Of a stretch of 11,394 nucleotides of DNA, positions 1 to 7,310 are shown piece after piece. Within the stretch, counting starts at the first letter, position 1. The number at the start of each line of letters is the position of its first letter. The stretch is from positions 1 to 11,394 of the forward strand of contig JAUYMV010000715.1 of assembly GCA_030698645.1 (NCBI GenBank), in the 5' to 3' direction. The notes under the pieces were generated by a model. It was not told where the DNA came from. It worked only from the letters and a program-made list of their open reading frames with translations, and made no database searches. Made by a program: the position numbers and the translations under genes. The stretch is from Mesorhizobium sp. Lineage in GTDB: Bacteria; Pseudomonadota; Alphaproteobacteria; Rhizobiales; Rhizobiaceae.

Positions 1-578
1 AGAACCAGCGTGCCGACACCGACGCGGCGATAGAGGTCCGTAATGTCTTCATTGAGCATGCGGATGCAGCCGTAGGAGACGAAGCCGCCGACCGACTTAG
101 GTGCATTGGTGCCATGAATGGCGTATTCGCCTCCGGATAGCGTCATGACGGCCGCTCCCATCGGGTTGCGCGGAGATCCTCCGGCGATCAGGTCGGGTAC
201 GCCGGGCCGGTCCCGCTTGATATCTGCCGGGGGCGCCCAGTTCGGACGGATATACTTGCCGCTGATCAGCGACCGGCCGGTCCATTGCCGGTTCGCCCGG
301 CCCACCCCGACCGTGTAGCGCAGGGCCTCCCCATCTCCGAGCAACAGATAAAGGCGCCGCTCGGCTGTTCGCACGACGATCGTTCCTGGCGCCGCATCGT
401 GCGCGAAGGCGACGATCCGGCCAGCCGCGGCGGAAGGCGTGGCGACGGCGGCCATCAGCAAAACGGACAAGGCGACCAGAGCTGCGGTGAATGCCGGGCG
501 GAGACGGTGCACGAAGTTGCGGTCGGCCCGCGGGCGTGCCCGTCTGACAACTCGCTGGGCGGAGAGATGCGCATTCAT
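1..578 (-). CDS. L,D-transpeptidase, YkuD family, exported; 3' end outside the window
   Basis: The protein probably forms or remodels L,D cross-links in peptidoglycan, or attaches proteins to it, in the periplasm. Reading from ATG at 578, 192 codons lie in the window. An arginine-rich N-terminus (residues 10-28) is followed by a hydrophobic stretch (30-47) ending PSAAAG, consistent with a signal peptide cut near residue 50-52. The YkuD catalytic signature is visible: HGTNAP with His155, then SYGCIRM with the nucleophile Cys171 and Arg173. The common family form is SHGCIR; here a Tyr replaces that His, a variation I believe is tolerated. The segment GSPRNPMG (near 135-142) is also typical. Since the protein reaches the YRRVGVGTLV end motif, only a few C-terminal residues should be missing. 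A weak GAAAGG lies about 8 bases before the ATG. The family is clear; the exact substrate is not. Confidence 0.93.
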   Translation of the reverse strand, partial: MNAHLSAQRVVRRARPRADRNFVHRLRPAFTAALVALSVLLMAAVATPSAAAGRIVAFAHDAAPGTIVVRTAERRLYLLLGDGEALRYTVGVGRANRQWTGRSLISGKYIRPNWAPPADIKRDRPGVPDLIAGGSPRNPMGAAVMTLSGGEYAIHGTNAPKSVGGFVSYGCIRMLNEDITDLYRRVGVGTLV

Positions 579-900
579 GCCGAAGGCCTTTCGTCGACCC
601 GCCGGCAATCCTCGTGCAGCGGTTGGCAAGTCGCTGGACAGCTAGCGAGGCTTTGCGTGAAGAAGCCGCGCTGAAAATGGTTACACTTGATTCAAGCGGC
701 GGAATTCGCGTCGCCGGCCAGGCGCTTCGTGGCGAGTCGCGAATGCGGCGAGGCGCAGGCGTCGTTGTCGCCTGTTCCAGTTGGTCATTTGCGCCTGTGC
801 GCGGGGTCGTTGCCCTATTGCCTATGCCGCATTCGCAACGTCCTCCGCGTATCGCATAGTGCTGCAAGGCTGGGCGGCCGTGGATGTTCGAGATGCCGGC
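579..900. other. Non-coding gap between the protease and L,D-transpeptidase genes
   Basis: This 322-bp stretch lies downstream of the protease gene and upstream of the L,D-transpeptidase gene, both on the minus strand, so it should hold the promoter of the latter. Short frames exist on both strands, but none has a convincing ribosome binding site or a recognisable protein. I see no terminator with a T tract and no clear -35/-10 pair. Two sequence symmetries are present. One is an 11-bp palindrome CTTGATTCAAG near 687-697. The other is an 11-bp inverted repeat, GCGAATGCGGC at 739-749 and its reverse complement at 826-836. Confidence 0.5.
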
Positions 901-3732
901 CTAAACGATCATGATGTCGTTCTCGAGAGCGGCGATCGTAATGCCGGCCTGGTTGACGCGCAGCACGTCGCCATCGCCGAAGATGAAATCGATGAAATCC
1001 GCGCCCTGCGTGGCGAATGTCGCAAGCATCTCCGCGACGCTCAGGCCGCCGCCCCAGAGGTCGTCGTCGAACAGGAGCGTGTCGATATCGTCCTCGAAGC
1101 CCTGGACGATGTCGAACATGTCGCCTTTGTGAAACTCGAAACTGTCGGCGCCCGCGTCGCCGAACAGCGTGTCGTTGCCGGTGCCGCCAGACAGAATGTC
1201 GTCGCCCGCGCCGCCGCGCAACACGTCGTCGCCGCCGAGCCCGAAGATCATATCGTTGCCGCCCTGGCCGTAGACATGGTTGGCGTTGCCGTCGCCGGCA
1301 AGGGTATCGGCAAAACCCGAGCCAAGGACGGCTTCGATACTAAAATAGGTGTCGCCCGCCGCCTCGCCGGTGTTCAGCAAAGGGTTATCCAGACGTGCCG
1401 TGACGCCTGCAGTCGCCTGTCCGTAATTGGCGACGTCAAACCCGTCATCGCCGTACAATGCGTCGGCCCCGGCCCCGCCAAACAGCTGGTCGTTGCCCGC
1501 GCCGCCGCGCAGCACATCGTCGCCGCCGAGACCGAGGAGCGTGTCGTTGCCGCCCTGGCCGTAGACGTGGTTGGCATTGCCGTCGCCGACGAGCGTATCG
1601 GCAAAACCGGAGCCGATGAGCCCCTCAATGCTGAAGTAGGTATCGCCTGCCGCTTCGCCGGTGTTCAGGTTCGGTAGGTCGAGACGCGCCGTCACGCCCG
1701 CCGTCGCCTGTCCGTAATTGGCGACGTCGAAACCGTCATCTCCGTACAATGCGTCGGCCCCGAGCCCGCCAAACAAATGGTCGTTGCCGGCGCCGCCGCG
1801 CAGCGTGTCGTTTCCGGCGAGACCATGGATCGTATCGTTGCCGCCCTGGCCGTCGATGTAGTTGGCATTGGCGTCGCCGACGAGGGTGTCGACAAAAGCC
1901 GAGCCAAGGAGGGCTTCGATCTCGAAATAGGTGTCGCCTGCCGCCTCGCCAGTGTTGAGGGCCGGGTTGTCAAACCGTGCATACACGCCTGCCGTTGCCT
2001 GTCCGTAGTTGGCGACGTCAAAACCTTCGCCTCCGTACAGCGCGTCGGCCCCTGCCCCGCCAAACAGATGGTCGTTGCCGGCGCCGCCGCGAAGAATATC
2101 GTTCCCTGCAAGGCCAAAGAGCCTGTCGTCTCCGCCGCCACCCTCGATAGTGTTGCCGCCGCCGTTGCCGACAAGCGTATCGGCGAATGCCGAGCCGATG
2201 AGATCCTCGATTCCGGAATAGGTATCGCCCGTCGCTTCGCCGGTGTTCAGCGCCGGAAGGTCCAGGCGCGCCATTACGCCAATGGCCGCGAACTGGTAGC
2301 TGGCGGCGTCTACGCCCGCGCCGCCGATGAGGGTGTCCGCCCCCAGTCCGCCGATGAGCACATCGTTGCCGCCGCCGCCGTCGAGCGTATCCGCGCCGGC
2401 ATTGCCGGTCAGGATGTTCGCCGCGGCATTGCCGATGAGAAAGTCGTTGCCGCTGCCGCCGACCGCGTTCTCGATGATCGCGCCGATGGCGATCGACACG
2501 TTGCCGGCGTAGCCGCCGATGTCGGAGAAGTAGCCGTCGCGCAGATCCAGCAGTTGCGACTGCGCATAGCCCGAGGCGTCCAGCGTATCGATCCCGCCAC
2601 CATCCCAAATGCAGAACGCCGGAGTGGTGTTGATCGTGAAGTCGTAGGTGGCGCCGGTGTTGGCGTTGAAACCGTAGATCGAATTGCCGGCGCGGGTGGT
2701 GTAGTTGATGCCGTAGAGCTGCTGCAGCGCGAGGATGTCGTACATCATCAGCGTGTCCGGATAGCTGTTGTAGCTGGCCGTCGTGTTGCTCTCATCGAAA
2801 TAGCTCATCACCGAATACTGATGCGAATCCTGGGTGAACTGCGCATGCGTGTTGTAGGTGATGTTGACCCCCGGCGCCGCGTTGTAGTCGCCCGGATGGG
2901 CGAGCCCCATCGAGTGGCCGAGCTCATGCAGAACGGCGAAGAACGAGTAGCTGCCCTGCGGCAGGCTCGTCGTGGAAACGCTCTGGTTGTTCAGATTGAC
3001 GTTGCCGGCCAGAGAGTTGGGGTCCGTGCTGCCGGGAAAGTAGGCGTAGGCGCCGGCGCCGTCCGTCGTCGAGCTGTATGACGACACGCGGATGGTGGAT
3101 TCGTTGCTGGTGCCGCCCGGGTTGATCTGGGTGAAGGTGATGTTGCTGGCTTCGGAGAACTGGAGCAGTGACGCCTGCACGGCTGCGATCTGCGCGGCGG
3201 AAGGCGCGATGAAGGGGGTCGGGTTGCCCGACGCATCCGTCTGCGACGGGTTGCTGGTGCTGACCGACCAGGTCACGTTGACGCCGGTTCCAGGCGTCGC
3301 CGACCAGCTGTAGCCGTCGCGGATCAGGTTTCCGGCGCCCATCTGGGTATCATAGTTCGCGCGCGAGCCAAGCGTGGCCGATATGCCATACTGCCCCTGA
3401 TAGGTGGCATTGAAGCCGGCGGCGTCGAGATAGAACGTGCCGGTGGATGTCGCCGTGAATGTGATGGTCGAGTTGGCGCCCGGACCGCCGTCGTCATCCA
3501 CGACGATTTGCACGCCGGACGCGTTGAGCAATCGAAGATACGGATCGCCAAGGTGGTTCCCGCCGGTGCCGACCAGCGCGAAGGTGTAGGTCTGTCCGGC
3601 AACGAGGTCGACGCGCCACCAGTCATGGTCGCCGCCCGGATTGATCGTGCCCTGGCCGGTCTGGCCGACATTCAGCTGGTAAAGGGTCGCCGTCGAGGCG
3701 GCGGCGTCTGTGGTTTCGATCACGTCAGGCAT
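901..3732 (-). CDS. Serralysin-like secreted zinc metalloprotease with RTX repeats (M10 family)
   Basis: A predicted extracellular, calcium-stabilised protease of 943 residues. No Sec signal is present, as expected for type I secretion by an ABC transporter; that exporter is not in the window. Order of parts: residues about 15-120, a beta-rich domain resembling the bacterial pre-peptidase C-terminal (PPC) domain ([30 protein letters not shown]); about 130-345, the metalloprotease with zinc motif [12 protein letters not shown] (His269, Glu270, His273, His279) and Met-turn SVMSYF (Met309, Tyr311); about 345-440, the serralysin C-terminal linker ([29 protein letters not shown]); then glycine-aspartate nonapeptides GGxGxDxLx to about 860; and an acidic/hydrophobic tail ending ENDIMIV, like type I secretion signals. 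Residues 464-851 are four 97-residue tandem units. Cys374 is the only cysteine noticed. Start ATG has GGGAGG five bases upstream. Family assignment is firm; the substrate is unknown. Confidence 0.95.
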   Translation of the reverse strand: MPDVIETTDAAASTATLYQLNVGQTGQGTINPGGDHDWWRVDLVAGQTYTFALVGTGGNHLGDPYLRLLNASGVQIVVDDDGGPGANSTITFTATSTGTFYLDAAGFNATYQGQYGISATLGSRANYDTQMGAGNLIRDGYSWSATPGTGVNVTWSVSTSNPSQTDASGNPTPFIAPSAAQIAAVQASLLQFSEASNITFTQINPGGTSNESTIRVSSYSSTTDGAGAYAYFPGSTDPNSLAGNVNLNNQSVSTTSLPQGSYSFFAVLHELGHSMGLAHPGDYNAAPGVNITYNTHAQFTQDSHQYSVMSYFDESNTTASYNSYPDTLMMYDILALQQLYGINYTTRAGNSIYGFNANTGATYDFTINTTPAFCIWDGGGIDTLDASGYAQSQLLDLRDGYFSDIGGYAGNVSIAIGAIIENAVGGSGNDFLIGNAAANILTGNAGADTLDGGGGNDVLIGGLGADTLIGGAGVDAASYQFAAIGVMARLDLPALNTGEATGDTYSGIEDLIGSAFADTLVGNGGGNTIEGGGGDDRLFGLAGNDILRGGAGNDHLFGGAGADALYGGEGFDVANYGQATAGVYARFDNPALNTGEAAGDTYFEIEALLGSAFVDTLVGDANANYIDGQGGNDTIHGLAGNDTLRGGAGNDHLFGGLGADALYGDDGFDVANYGQATAGVTARLDLPNLNTGEAAGDTYFSIEGLIGSGFADTLVGDGNANHVYGQGGNDTLLGLGGDDVLRGGAGNDQLFGGAGADALYGDDGFDVANYGQATAGVTARLDNPLLNTGEAAGDTYFSIEAVLGSGFADTLAGDGNANHVYGQGGNDMIFGLGGDDVLRGGAGDDILSGGTGNDTLFGDAGADSFEFHKGDMFDIVQGFEDDIDTLLFDDDLWGGGLSVAEMLATFATQGADFIDFIFGDGDVLRVNQAGITIAALENDIMIV
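1180..2343 (-). repeat. Four tandem 291-bp units inside the protease gene
   Basis: The protein repeats every 97 residues: 464-560, 561-657, 658-754 and 755-851, at DNA positions 2343-2053, 2052-1762, 1761-1471 and 1470-1180. Each unit opens with GADxLxG, has a non-RTX segment around LDxPxLNTGEAxGDTY and GSxFxDTL, and closes with calcium-binding nonapeptides such as [13 protein letters not shown]. By eye, units 3 and 4 match at about 84 of 97 residues. Unit 1 is the most diverged. DNA similarity is also high, with no length change between units, which points to in-frame duplication of one module. Confidence 0.93.
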
Positions 3733-3737
3733 GATGG

Positions 3738-3743
3738 CCTCCC
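3738..3743 (-). promoter_or_regulatory. Ribosome binding site of the protease gene
   Basis: Read on the minus strand, GGGAGG lies five bases before the ATG at 3732. It is a near-ideal Shine-Dalgarno sequence and fixes the start of the 943-residue protein. Confidence 0.8.
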
Positions 3744-3856
3744 ATTTGTGCTGGAAGATCCAGCCCGGTAGTGTGTTTCAGTTGTCACCAAGTCTCCGGT
3801 GAAGCGGGTTCGCGCCAGATTGGGATCGACCTGCCTTCGCCGCTGCGCGGGTCAGA

Positions 3857-4177
3857 CTACCCGCCGCCATTTTCCTCGTGTTTTTCGCCGCACAAACGGT
3901 CGACCTGCGCGCGCGCTTCGGCGACAAGCTCGAGATTGCGCTCGTGGGACACGAGCGGGCTGCCCGCTTCGGCCTCGCGCAGGCGTTCGCGCGCTTCCTC
4001 GCAGGTCTTTGCCTGCATGGGACGTTCCGGGTTGAGCGGCAGGCTCATGGCTGGCGACACCGAAAGGAGCATGCCGAAAACCAGCGATGCGGCTGCGCAA
4101 CAGATGCCGCCGAGATTGGGCCGCGAATACCGAACCGGATGACCCGGCCGTGCGCCGGAACCTCTTGCATTTGCCAC
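3857..4177 (-). CDS. Small exported protein of unknown function with two cysteines
   Basis: I do not recognise a named family. From the GTG at 4177 the product is 106 residues. An Arg-containing N-terminus (RPGHPVRYSRPN) precedes a hydrophobic segment at about 22-41, and PAMS with Ala43 and Ser45 makes a plausible signal peptidase site after residue 45. The mature part is about 60 residues, rich in Glu, Arg and Ala, and predicted helical: CEEARERLREAEAG, then NLELVAEARAQVDRLC. Its only two cysteines (59 and 96) are spaced to pin a two-helix hairpin by a disulphide. No lipobox is seen. The frame stays open upstream to a TTG at 4225, but GTG 4177 has GAGGA seven bases before it, which favours the shorter form. 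It lies 124 bp upstream of the protease gene in the same direction. A periplasmic location is inferred; the function is unknown. Confidence 0.7.
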   Translation of the reverse strand: MANARGSGARPGHPVRYSRPNLGGICCAAASLVFGMLLSVSPAMSLPLNPERPMQAKTCEEARERLREAEAGSPLVSHERNLELVAEARAQVDRLCGEKHEENGGG

Positions 4178-4184
4178 ATACAGT

Positions 4185-4189
4185 TCCTC
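4185..4189 (-). promoter_or_regulatory. Ribosome binding site selecting a GTG start
   Basis: GAGGA on the minus strand is seven bases before the GTG at 4177-4175. The alternative upstream TTG (4225) has no comparable site, so this motif decides the start of the small exported protein. Confidence 0.65.
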
Positions 4190-4570
4190 GCAATCGCGGT
4201 GCGCCGACTCATGCCAGCTGCGCAAAGGCTACAGAAGTTTGCATTCCGGAAACTGGCAATCGCGAAACCTGGTTTACGGTTTACTAGACTGCCGACACAA
4301 CACTGACGCATTTCGATCCACGGAGGACAGCAACGCTCCGGTCGGGCCGGAACACCGCGGCCGCCGATTCGTCCGTCACCGGTGGCGACATGTTCCACCG
4401 AGATGGCACTGATGTCGAGTTTCTACTTCGATACCAGAACGCCCCGCATACCAAGGAACGTTGCCCGCGGGTTCCAACGTCGAAGGACGCCGGCCCTGTG
4501 TCAGCTTCCCACCCGCGCCAGCCGCCGCTGCTTCATTTCTGCACAGGCTGCCCAAAAGATGAGCGGCAAA

Positions 4571-4612
4571 GGTGTATAATTTTATTTAGAAACATATGCT
4601 TAGATAGGTTCG
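4571..4612 (+). promoter_or_regulatory. AT-rich segment with a TATAAT box, possible promoter of the c-di-GMP gene
   Basis: A perfect TATAAT lies at 4575-4580, preceded by TG, in a stretch much richer in A and T than the rest of the window. It is about 72 bases before the ATG at 4653. The position expected for a -35 box (about 4552-4557, CCAAAA) does not match TTGACA, so a standard sigma-70 promoter is only partly supported. Confidence 0.3.
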
Positions 4613-4652
4613 GCGAGGTTGGGTTCGACGCAGGCGCGTCCGGGGAAAGCAG

Positions 4653-6812
4653 ATGTACGACGGCAGGGAATTCGACGTCACCGGGGTGCGCATCGTCCCC
4701 GGCGCGGATGAGACCGAACGCAACGTGGCCGGCGACGCCGACTACGACTTCCGCGCGTTGTTCGTGACCCATCCGACGCCGATGTGGGTCTACGATCCCG
4801 AGACATTGCGCTTTCTGACCGTCAACGACGCCGCGGTAAGGCTTTACGGCTACCCCGCCGAAGCCTATGCGCACATGACCGTTCTCGACATCCGGCCAAA
4901 ATGGGAGCGCGAACGCATGCTGGTCGCCGTCCAGGCCCGCTCCGACATCGAGCGCGCGGAAAGATGGCAGCATCTGAAGGCCGACGGCGAGATCATGGAT
5001 GTCCTCACCTACGGGCGCGCCGTTCGGTTCGATGGCGTCGATGCCATCCTGGCGATCGTCACCGACCGTACCGAGGTCAACCGCGCCTACCGGCAGGCGA
5101 GCGATACGCGATCGCTGCTCGACAGCATCGTCACCAATCTTCCGATCGGCGTTTTCGTCAAGGATATGGCGGACGATGGCCGCTACATCCTCTACAATGC
5201 GAGTTGCGGCGAGATCGTCGGCTACGATCCCGACTACATCGTCGGCAAGACCGATTTCACGATCTTCACGCCCGAGCAGGCCGCGCAGTTCCGCCGCCAG
5301 GATGGCGAGGCGCTGGGTGGCAGCGGACTGCTGGCGGTCGAGGAAGACGTCGTGCGTTCCGACGGCGCCATCCGCACCATCCGCACGGTCAAGCGGGCGA
5401 TCCCGACCGCCGATGGCTCTCCGCAGCGCTATCTCGTCGGCATCTCCGAGGACGTCACCGAACGGCGCTCCTACGAAGCGCGGATTTCGCATCTCGCGAT
5501 GCACGATGCCCGGACCGGCCTGCCGAACCGCGCCTTCTTCGCGGACCACATGGGTGCGCTGCTGACCCTGGGCGAGCGCTGCGATCCCTTCGCCCTGCTC
5601 TACATCGATGTCGACCACTTCAAGCACATCAATGACAGCATGGGCCATCCAGCCGGCGACGCGCTGCTTTGCGAGGTCGCCGAGAGGCTGAAGGGCCTGG
5701 TTGGCGCCGCCGACATGGTGGCGCGGCTGGGCGGCGACGAGTTCGCGCTGATCGTCATGCTGAAAGGCGCGGACGCGCGCGCGGAGGCCGCGGTGATCGC
5801 CGACCGGGTGATGCTCGCCTTTTCCGAGCCGTTCCAATTGGAGGGTGTGACCGAGCATGTCGATTGCAGCGTTGGCGTGGCGCTGGCGCCGTGGAACGGC
5901 GACGACGTCAACCTGCTGCTTCGCAACGCCGATCTCGCGCTCTACGCCGCCAAGGGCGACGGGCGCTCGACATTCCGCTTCTACGAGCGTTCGATGCGGC
6001 TCAACGCCGAGAAGCGCCACGCGCTGACGGTCGAACTGCGCCGCGCTCTCGTCGAGAACGAGTTCGAACTGCACTACCAGCCGATCATCTCCCTCTCCGA
6101 CGACAGCATTTCGGGCTTCGAGGCGCTGGTGCGCTGGAACCACCCGGAACGCGGCCAGCTGGCTCCCTCCGAGTTCATCCCGGTTGCCGAGGAGACCGGC
6201 CTGATAATGGCGCTCGGCGACTGGGTGATCCGCGAAGCCTGTCGCACGGCCGCGACCTGGCCGGCGTCGATCAAGGTCGCTGTCAACCTTTCGCCCTGCC
6301 AGTTCCGCCAGGTCGGCCTGCTCGCCACCGTCGTGGCGGCGCTCGACGAGGCGAAGCTGTCGCCGAGCCGGCTCGAGCTCGAAATCACGGAGTCCGTGCT
6401 GCTTTCCGAGAGCGGTCAAAACCTGCAGCTCTTGCATGCGCTGCGCGCGCTCGGGGTGCGCATCGCAATGGACGATTTCGGCACCGGCTATTCGTCGCTC
6501 AGCTATCTGCGCTCCTTCCCCTTCGACAAGATCAAAATGGACCGCAGCTTCGTTTCTGGCATCGACACCGATCCCGGCAGCCTGGCGATCGTGCGCGCCG
6601 TAACCGGGCTTGGGTCCGGTTTCAATCTGACGACGACCGCCGAGGGCGTCGAAACGCCGGAGCAGCTGTTGCGCCTGCGCCGCGAAGGCTTTGGCGAGAT
6701 TCAGGGCTTTCTCGTCGCCCGGCCGATGCCCGCCGGCGATGTGCCGGGATTCATCGCTCGCCATCACGGGATCAACCTTGACGACCTCGGCTGGCGCCGG
6801 AAGGCTTGCTAA
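4653..6812 (+). CDS. PAS-PAS-GGDEF-EAL cyclic-di-GMP turnover protein
   Basis: A soluble 719-residue signalling enzyme expected to make and/or degrade cyclic-di-GMP in response to a signal sensed by its PAS domains. Domains: PAS 1 about 31-145 (FLTVNDAAVRLYGY), PAS 2 about 152-275 (YNASCGEIVGYD, ending ISEDVTERR), GGDEF about 280-440 with HDARTGLPNR and intact GGDEF at 360-364, EAL about 460-705. The EAL domain keeps the residues known to bind metal and substrate: Glu490 of EAL, Asn545, Glu577, Asp607 and Asp608 in DDFGTG, Lys628, Glu664 and Gln684. Five residues before GGDEF the sequence is GAAD, so the RxxD inhibitory I-site lacks its arginine. No transmembrane segment is seen. The start ATG follows GGGGAAAG by a few bases. 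Both activities look possible; which dominates cannot be read from sequence. Confidence 0.95.
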   Translation: MYDGREFDVTGVRIVPGADETERNVAGDADYDFRALFVTHPTPMWVYDPETLRFLTVNDAAVRLYGYPAEAYAHMTVLDIRPKWERERMLVAVQARSDIERAERWQHLKADGEIMDVLTYGRAVRFDGVDAILAIVTDRTEVNRAYRQASDTRSLLDSIVTNLPIGVFVKDMADDGRYILYNASCGEIVGYDPDYIVGKTDFTIFTPEQAAQFRRQDGEALGGSGLLAVEEDVVRSDGAIRTIRTVKRAIPTADGSPQRYLVGISEDVTERRSYEARISHLAMHDARTGLPNRAFFADHMGALLTLGERCDPFALLYIDVDHFKHINDSMGHPAGDALLCEVAERLKGLVGAADMVARLGGDEFALIVMLKGADARAEAAVIADRVMLAFSEPFQLEGVTEHVDCSVGVALAPWNGDDVNLLLRNADLALYAAKGDGRSTFRFYERSMRLNAEKRHALTVELRRALVENEFELHYQPIISLSDDSISGFEALVRWNHPERGQLAPSEFIPVAEETGLIMALGDWVIREACRTAATWPASIKVAVNLSPCQFRQVGLLATVVAALDEAKLSPSRLELEITESVLLSESGQNLQLLHALRALGVRIAMDDFGTGYSSLSYLRSFPFDKIKMDRSFVSGIDTDPGSLAIVRAVTGLGSGFNLTTTAEGVETPEQLLRLRREGFGEIQGFLVARPMPAGDVPGFIARHHGINLDDLGWRRKAC

Positions 6813-6856
6813 GCATTTCGTTTATCAGTCGTTAACCGCAATCATCCGAACGCGCA

Positions 6857-6868
6857 TGCCGCGCGGCA
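6857..6868. repeat. 12-bp perfect palindrome upstream of the small basic protein gene
   Basis: TGCCGCGCGGCA equals its own reverse complement. It lies in the 101-bp gap after the c-di-GMP gene, 45 bases before the next ATG. It could be an operator half-site pair or chance in GC-rich DNA. It has no loop and no T tract, so it is not a good terminator. Confidence 0.3.
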
Positions 6869-6913
6869 ACGATTGCATCGGATCGCTGTTGTTACCCTCA
6901 GGGAGCAACCCCG

Positions 6914-7186
6914 ATGCCGAAAAATGACGCGCATTCCAAATCCAGCCCCGTTTCCACTGTCGTGCTGCGGTGCGTGTTGAACGCGTTTCTGGCGATGACA
7001 CAGAACAGCCCTGGCGGTCGCCGCGGCGCGTCCCTTTGGTTCAATCGCGCCACGCGCAGCCTCAAGGAGTCGAACAGCGCCTACATATCGCCAGCGGAGC
7101 GGGCCCGCCTCGCCGCGGCGGACGCGATTCTGAACGATTTCTCGGCGTCGATGGCCGATCGTCAGCGGCGCCGATCCGACGTCTGA
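6914..7186 (+). CDS. Small basic hypothetical protein (90 residues)
   Basis: I do not recognise the family. The start is supported by GGGAG at 6901-6905, eight bases before ATG 6914, and the frame fills the gap between two confident genes on the same strand. The protein is rich in Arg, Ala and Ser. It has a middle section GRRGASLWFNRATRSLKE and a likely amphipathic helix at about 58-80 (SPAERARLAAADAILNDF), with a basic tail RQRRRS. There is no signal peptide or convincing membrane segment; residues 15-27 are mildly hydrophobic only. It begins 101 bp after the c-di-GMP gene and ends 124 bp before the antiporter gene, so operon membership is unclear. It is probably a lineage-restricted cytoplasmic protein, but non-coding status is not excluded. 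Confidence 0.5.
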   Translation: MPKNDAHSKSSPVSTVVLRCVLNAFLAMTQNSPGGRRGASLWFNRATRSLKESNSAYISPAERARLAAADAILNDFSASMADRQRRRSDV

Positions 7187-7298
7187 TCCGCCGTCGCCGG
7201 CCGGCATTTCCTCCAGCCTGACCGGACGGGCGGCTTGACCGTCCACACCCTCAACCGGCAAAGTCGCTTCGCCGCTGCAGCCTTGCGGTGCGATAGCT

Positions 7299-7304
7299 GA
7301 GGGG
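7299..7304 (+). promoter_or_regulatory. Ribosome binding site fixing the antiporter start at 7311
   Basis: GAGGGG directly abuts an ATG at 7305, too close to use it, but is six bases from the ATG at 7311, the normal spacing. The later ATG is therefore the likely start. Confidence 0.65.
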
Positions 7305-7310
7305 ATGCGC

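Larger units (their letters stand above)
4178..4652. other. Divergent non-coding region
   Basis: This 475-bp region separates the minus-strand small exported protein from the plus-strand PAS-GGDEF-EAL gene and should hold promoters for both. Reading frames crossing it lack good starts and recognisable content, so I call none. Short symmetry: TCCGG-TCGGG-CCGGA near 4335-4349, a 5-bp stem without a T tract. The right end is unusually AT-rich (about 4571-4612) for this window. No tRNA or other RNA gene was recognised. Confidence 0.5.

Noticed and set aside
97..867. 256-residue minus-strand frame
   Set aside because: It overlaps the L,D-transpeptidase in another frame; only the latter carries the YkuD catalytic motif and a signal peptide.
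1180..2343. CRISPR array or satellite-like repeat
   Set aside because: The 291-bp units are in frame and code for RTX modules; there are no short identical repeats with unique spacers.
1777..3081. 434-residue plus-strand frame, with a 298-residue frame at 781-1677
   Set aside because: Both are antisense to the protease gene. Their internal repeats ([12 protein letters not shown]) only mirror the RTX repeats.
3852..4193. 113-residue minus-strand frame overlapping the small exported protein
   Set aside because: It is in a different frame, Arg/Ser/Gly-rich, without a signal peptide or a site comparable to the GAGGA before GTG 4177.
4620..4640. tRNA-like GGTTCGAC sequence
   Set aside because: It resembles a T-loop, but no matching acceptor, anticodon arm or CCA end could be found around it.
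4533..6767. 744-residue open frame on the minus strand
   Set aside because: It lies antisense to the PAS-GGDEF-EAL gene, which has full domain motifs. The translation is full of Asp, Arg, His and Val with no domain, typical of the mirror frame of GC-rich coding DNA.
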